Assembly (NCBI GenBank): GCA_903842065.1
Contig: CAIMKZ010000093.1
Coordinates: forward strand, 1-64,000
Length of the DNA stretch: 64,000 nucleotides
DNA from: an uncultured Acidobacteriaceae bacterium
GTDB taxonomy: Bacteria > Acidobacteriota > Terriglobia > Terriglobales > Acidobacteriaceae
Direction of reading: 5' to 3'
Shown: positions 60,593 through 64,000 of the stretch, one piece after another
Position numbering within the stretch: the first letter of the stretch is position 1
How the letters are laid out: every line of letters starts with the position of its first letter
Program-made: the position numbers and the translations under genes
The notes under the pieces: generated by a model
The model's input: only the letters and a program-made list of their open reading frames with translations
Told to the model about the DNA's origin: nothing
Database searches by the model: none

Positions 60593-62860
60593 CTAACCTG
60601 CCTCGACCAGACCGTAGCGGCGCTGCCACGTCTCCTTCAGCTGCGTGCGCACCAGCGCGCGCTCGGCATCCGTAGCTTCAGCGCCGGTGGTTGCCGCAAA
60701 GCGCGCCGCCTCCTGCTTGGCCAACTCCAGCAGTTGCCGGTCCCGGACGATGTTAGCGACTCGAAACTCTGGCAGACCCGCCTGCCTGGTGCCGAAGAAC
60801 TCGCCCGGCCCCCGCATGGCAAGGTCCAACTCCGCAAGCTCAAAACCATCCTGCGTGCGCACCATGGCTTCCAGCCGTTCCTCGCCCGGCGGAGAAATGC
60901 GCGGCCCGGTCATTAGAATGCAATAACTTTTCGCCGCCCCGCGGCCCACGCGACCGCGCAGTTGATGCAGTTGTGCCAGGCCGAACCGTTCGGCGTGCTC
61001 AATCACCATCACGGTCGCATTCGGCACGTCTACACCGACCTCGATCACCGTGGTCGCCACCAGCACCTGAATCTCGCCACGGTGGAAGCGGCGCATGATG
61101 ACGTCCTTCTCGTCGGCATCGAGCCTGCCGTGCAAAAGTCCTATCTTGACACCCACCAGCGGACCCTTGCGCAGTTCGTCGTACATTTTCACGGCCGACT
61201 TCAGGCCCGATTTGGCGGTTGCGCCCTCCGTGCTGGCAGCGGGCACAAACAGATCGGCAGTCTTACCCTTGCGCTTGCGGGGTTTCGCGGTTGCATCGGG
61301 TACGGCGGCCTCTTCGGGATCGCGCGAGAAGTCCAGCTCCGGCTGGTCGTCCTTTGCTCCCTCGATCACCGGATAGACAATGTAAGCCTGTCTGCCCTGC
61401 TCCACCTGCTTGCGGACGAAATTCCACACTTCAGCGGAGCGTTCGTCGGGAACGCGGCGCGTTTGGATCGCTGTGCGTCCCGGCGGCAGCTCGTCGAGCA
61501 CGCTCAGGTCAAGATCGCCGTAGAGCGAGAGCGCCAGCGTGCGTGGGATAGGCGTCGCGGTCATCACCAGCACGTCCGGCTCGCCCTGGCCGGGCTTCTT
61601 CATCAGCTTGAAGCGCTGCAACACGCCGAAGCGGTGCTGCTCGTCAACCACAACCAGACCGAGCCTGTCGAACTCGACCTTTTCTTCGATGAGCGCGTGG
61701 GTTCCGATAATCAGTTGCGCCTCGCCGCGGTTGATGAGGCCGCGATTGGCGCGCTTGCGGTCCTCGTCGAGCGAGCCGGTCAAAAGCACAATGTTAGGCT
61801 TGCGGCTCGACCGCTCGAACAGCTTGCGCGCGGCCAGATAGTGCTGTGTGGCAAGAATCTCGGTAGGCGCCATCAGCGCCGCCTGGTAGCCGTTCTCGAT
61901 GGCGATCAGCATCGCCTGCAAGGCGACTATCGTCTTTCCCGAGCCCACGTCGCCCTGCAAGAGCCGCCGCATCGGCGAGGCCTCGCGCATATCGGCGGCA
62001 ATCTCGCCCAGCGCCCGCTTCTGCGCGGCAGTGGGGTGGAAGGGAAGCACCTCGCGGATAGCCTCGCGCACGTTGTCGCCGGTGGTGAAGGCGATTCCGG
62101 TGCGCTCCTTCATCTTTCGCCGCTTGAGTTCCAGGCCCAGTTCGAGGAAGAACAGCTCTTCGAAGATAAGCCGGCGGTGGGCGGGTGTAGTAGCGTCCTG
62201 CAACTGCGTTGGCGGCGTACCTTCGGGCGGAAAGTGCACTTCGCGCAGCGCGGTCTCGCGATCGGGCAGATAGAGCCGCGTGAGCAGCGCCTGTGGCATG
62301 CACTCGGCCACATTGCCGCGCATGGATTCGAGCAGTTGAAAGATTACGCGCCGCTGCCAGCGCGAGGTGAGCCGGTTGCCCCCGAGCGACTCGTAGACCG
62401 GCGTAATGCGGCCGACCTCAAGCATGAGCGTCTCGGCGTCGTCGCTTGCGTCGGGCAGCACCTCGAACTGCGGCTGAATCATCTTGAAGTGCGCCGCGGA
62501 GCGCGACCGCTCGATGCGCCCGTAGAGCGCCACGGTTTGCCCGGCGTGGAACTTGCCGTCGAGGTAAGCCGCGTGGAACCAGATGCACTTCATCGCGCGC
62601 CGGCCCTGGCCCACGGTCAGCTCGAACATCGGCCCGCTCCGCGTGCGCAGCAGAGCCGCCCCGCGCACCTCGGCGATGACGCTGGCCGTCTCGCCGTTTT
62701 GCAAATCGTCGATGCTGCGCGGATTCTGCCGGTCCTCGTAGCGGAAGGGCAGGTGGTAGAGCAGGTCCTCGGCAGTCTGGATAGCTTTGGCGGCGAGCAT
62801 CTGGGCAATGCGCGGACCGACGCCGCGCACATACATCGCCGGAGTGTCGAGGGCAGGCAC
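60593..62860 (-). CDS. recG: ATP-dependent DNA helicase RecG
   Basis: 755 residues; branch-migrates and reverses stalled forks. The N-terminal wedge has GVGPRIAQMLAAKAIQTAED and NGETASVIAEVRGAALLRTRSG. Helicase motifs: Walker A LLQGDVGSGKTIVALQAML, DEQH box LVVVDEQHRFGVLQRF, TATPIPRTLALSLYGDLDLS, LLHGRLDADEKDVIMRRF and VIEVGVDVPNATVMVIEHAE, then GRVGRGAAKSYCILMT. The start is GTG (62860), with AGGA upstream. An unusually acidic, Lys-rich insert lies between helicase motifs (EEAAVPDATAKPRKRKGKTA). Confidence 0.93.
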   Translation of the reverse strand: MPALDTPAMYVRGVGPRIAQMLAAKAIQTAEDLLYHLPFRYEDRQNPRSIDDLQNGETASVIAEVRGAALLRTRSGPMFELTVGQGRRAMKCIWFHAAYLDGKFHAGQTVALYGRIERSRSAAHFKMIQPQFEVLPDASDDAETLMLEVGRITPVYESLGGNRLTSRWQRRVIFQLLESMRGNVAECMPQALLTRLYLPDRETALREVHFPPEGTPPTQLQDATTPAHRRLIFEELFFLELGLELKRRKMKERTGIAFTTGDNVREAIREVLPFHPTAAQKRALGEIAADMREASPMRRLLQGDVGSGKTIVALQAMLIAIENGYQAALMAPTEILATQHYLAARKLFERSSRKPNIVLLTGSLDEDRKRANRGLINRGEAQLIIGTHALIEEKVEFDRLGLVVVDEQHRFGVLQRFKLMKKPGQGEPDVLVMTATPIPRTLALSLYGDLDLSVLDELPPGRTAIQTRRVPDERSAEVWNFVRKQVEQGRQAYIVYPVIEGAKDDQPELDFSRDPEEAAVPDATAKPRKRKGKTADLFVPAASTEGATAKSGLKSAVKMYDELRKGPLVGVKIGLLHGRLDADEKDVIMRRFHRGEIQVLVATTVIEVGVDVPNATVMVIEHAERFGLAQLHQLRGRVGRGAAKSYCILMTGPRISPPGEERLEAMVRTQDGFELAELDLAMRGPGEFFGTRQAGLPEFRVANIVRDRQLLELAKQEAARFAATTGAEATDAERALVRTQLKETWQRRYGLVEAG

Positions 62861-63013
62861 ATCGAAATCCTACAGGAGGTCTCTTCGCCGGACAAACCAC
62901 GCCAAACGGCTGGGCTTTTTACGCTGCCTTCATTACGCTTTTGCTACACTCTTCGCAGGCGTTCCCCACGCCTTTTCCGGGCTCTGACAATCCATTCGCA
63001 ATGCGGAGAATCC

Positions 63014-63916
63014 ATGCCAGTTGTAGAACTCGCAGGTATCACCAAGGCATACGAGAGCAAGGTCGCGGTCAAAGACCTCAGCCTCTCAATCGATGCCGGC
63101 CAGATGTTCGGCCTGCTCGGCCCCAACGGAGCAGGAAAAACCAGCTCCATCCGCATGATGATGGGTATCACCATGCCCGACTCAGGCACGGTCAGCCTCT
63201 TCGGAAAGCCCTTCGAACGCAAGAGCCTGGAGCGCGTCGGCTACATGCCCGAGGAGCGCGGCCTCTACAAGAAGATGCTGGTCATCGACCAGCTCGTCTT
63301 CTTCGGCCAGCTGCACGGAGTGGATGCCGCAGAGGCCCGCAAGCGTGCCACGCACTGGGCCGAGCGGCTGGAGATTGCCGGTGCGCTCAACATGAAGACA
63401 GAAGAGCTGTCCAAGGGAATGCAGCAGAAGATCCAGTTCATCGGCACCATTCTGCACGACCCAGGGCTAATCGTGATGGACGAGCCCTTCAGCGGTCTCG
63501 ATCCGGTGAACGCCGTACTGCTTGAGCGCACGCTGATTGAGCTGAAGGATCAGGGCCGCGCCATTCTGTTCTCTACCCACCGCATGGACCAGGTGGAGAA
63601 GCTCTGCGACTCCATCTGCCTGATCAACAATGGCGAGGCCGTGCTCGCAGGCCGCGTGCGCGAGATCAAGAGCCGCTACGAGCGCAACCAGGTGATTGTT
63701 GAGTTCGAAGGCGATGCCTCGTTTCTGGACAGCTCTGAAGTGGCCGAGGCGCGCAACTTCTCCGGCCACGCCGAGATCCGCCTCAAGCCCCACGCCGACG
63801 CGCAGAAGCTGCTCCGCGAGGCCGCCTCGGCTGCCACCATCTACCGTTTCGAACTGGTCGAGCCTTCGCTCGAAGAGATATTCATCCGCACCGTGGGAGG
63901 CAAAGCCAATGCGTAA
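63014..63916 (+). CDS. ABC transporter ATP-binding protein (NatA type)
   Basis: 300 residues, a soluble ATPase of an export-type ABC system. Walker A GPNGAGKTSSIRMMMG, signature LSKGMQQKIQFIGTIL (LSxGxxQ form), Walker B LIVMDEPFSGLDPVNAVLLE, and H-loop FSTHRMDQVEKLCD. A C-terminal extension (about 215-300) is typical of NatA/CcmA-like ATPases of drug or sodium export. GGAG lies six bases before ATG 63014. Its stop overlaps the next start by eight bases. Confidence 0.92.
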   Translation: MPVVELAGITKAYESKVAVKDLSLSIDAGQMFGLLGPNGAGKTSSIRMMMGITMPDSGTVSLFGKPFERKSLERVGYMPEERGLYKKMLVIDQLVFFGQLHGVDAAEARKRATHWAERLEIAGALNMKTEELSKGMQQKIQFIGTILHDPGLIVMDEPFSGLDPVNAVLLERTLIELKDQGRAILFSTHRMDQVEKLCDSICLINNGEAVLAGRVREIKSRYERNQVIVEFEGDASFLDSSEVAEARNFSGHAEIRLKPHADAQKLLREAASAATIYRFELVEPSLEEIFIRTVGGKANA

Positions 63917-64000
63917 TATGCTGCTGATCGCAAAGCGCGAATATCTCGAACAGGTCCGTGGCCGCGCCTTCCGCCTCTCCACCATTGGTGTCCCTCTGCT
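63909..64000 (+). CDS. ABC transporter permease, N-terminal part (cut by the window edge)
   Basis: The first 30 residues (MRNMLLIAKREYLEQVRGRA) are typical of NatB/ABC-2 type permeases: an N-terminal segment before the first TM helix, with LLIAKREYLEQVRGRAFR. It overlaps the ATPase gene by eight bases, so it is the partner of the export system. The rest lies beyond the window. Confidence 0.75.
   Translation, partial: MRNMLLIAKREYLEQVRGRAFRLSTIGVPL

Noticed and set aside
60962-63010. Long plus-strand frame over the recG gene, running into the ABC ATPase
   Set aside because: Antisense to recG; only the part from 63014 is the real ATPase gene with its own ribosome site.

Overview
The window is a GC-rich, densely packed bacterial chromosome segment with about 58 protein genes, one tRNA and no phage or insertion-sequence transposase. 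It most resembles a soil Acidobacteriota of the class Terriglobia (Acidobacteriaceae-like). Reasons are the mix of tandem secreted esterases, an orphan FmdE-domain protein, a TonB with a Gly-rich linker, a WD40-tailed Ser/Thr kinase, a long-repeat MCE protein, and intergenic repeats that I associate from memory with that group (a TCATCCTGAG..GAAGGATCTGCGG repeat, CAGGGACTAGGGACTAG repeats). The taxonomic call is inference; no 16S gene is present.

Layout. 0-10 kb: thiE, a DinB-like protein, a hydrolase/membrane-protein pair, two tandem secreted esterases, a glycine-zipper secreted protein, a ROK sugar kinase, a rhodanese and a YcxB-like membrane protein. Then comes an approximately 800-base gene-free stretch carrying five copies of a 38-39 bp direct repeat. 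10.3-16 kb: a tightly overlapping operon of a branched-chain-amino-acid-type ABC importer (binding lipoprotein, two ATPases, two permeases) ending in moaA. 16-20 kb: a two-subunit CoA-transferase, an FmdE protein, a secreted cupin and a FliB-like protein. 20.1-24.2 kb (minus strand): an apparent cyclitol or carbasugar unit consisting of an IclR regulator, a sugar-phosphate cyclase of the 2-deoxy-scyllo-inosose-synthase type, a TIM-barrel isomerase and a zinc dehydrogenase. A palindrome sits at the predicted promoter of the last three. 24.3-30.4 kb (minus): a tannase-family esterase, a TetR regulator, a flavin/PPOX protein, a DASS anion transporter and a UbiD-type decarboxylase, plausibly for aromatic (gallate-like) ester breakdown. 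A secreted nitroreductase and acetyl-CoA synthetase follow.

33.5-40.3 kb is an accessory patch. It has a HigB toxin, a HigA-type HTH/ImmA peptidase fusion and a third small gene behind a perfect 35-bp palindrome; an S46 peptidase; a coiled-coil protein with an Mrr-like endonuclease in AT-richer DNA; and a VapBC pair. Three families of palindromic or tandem repeats lie between these genes.

40.5-64 kb is largely housekeeping: WD40 kinase, DtxR-type regulator with mntH, tRNA-Asp, an IclR regulator, ileS-lspA, tonB, a GGDEF cyclase, PspC and hydrolase genes, a Tat cupin, nfo, leuS, an MCE protein with five exact 34-residue repeats, acpS, recG and the start of an ABC export pair. Two aminoacyl-tRNA synthetase genes, ileS and leuS, each carry an in-frame segment that matches the intergenic repeats, which is the most unusual structural observation in the window.
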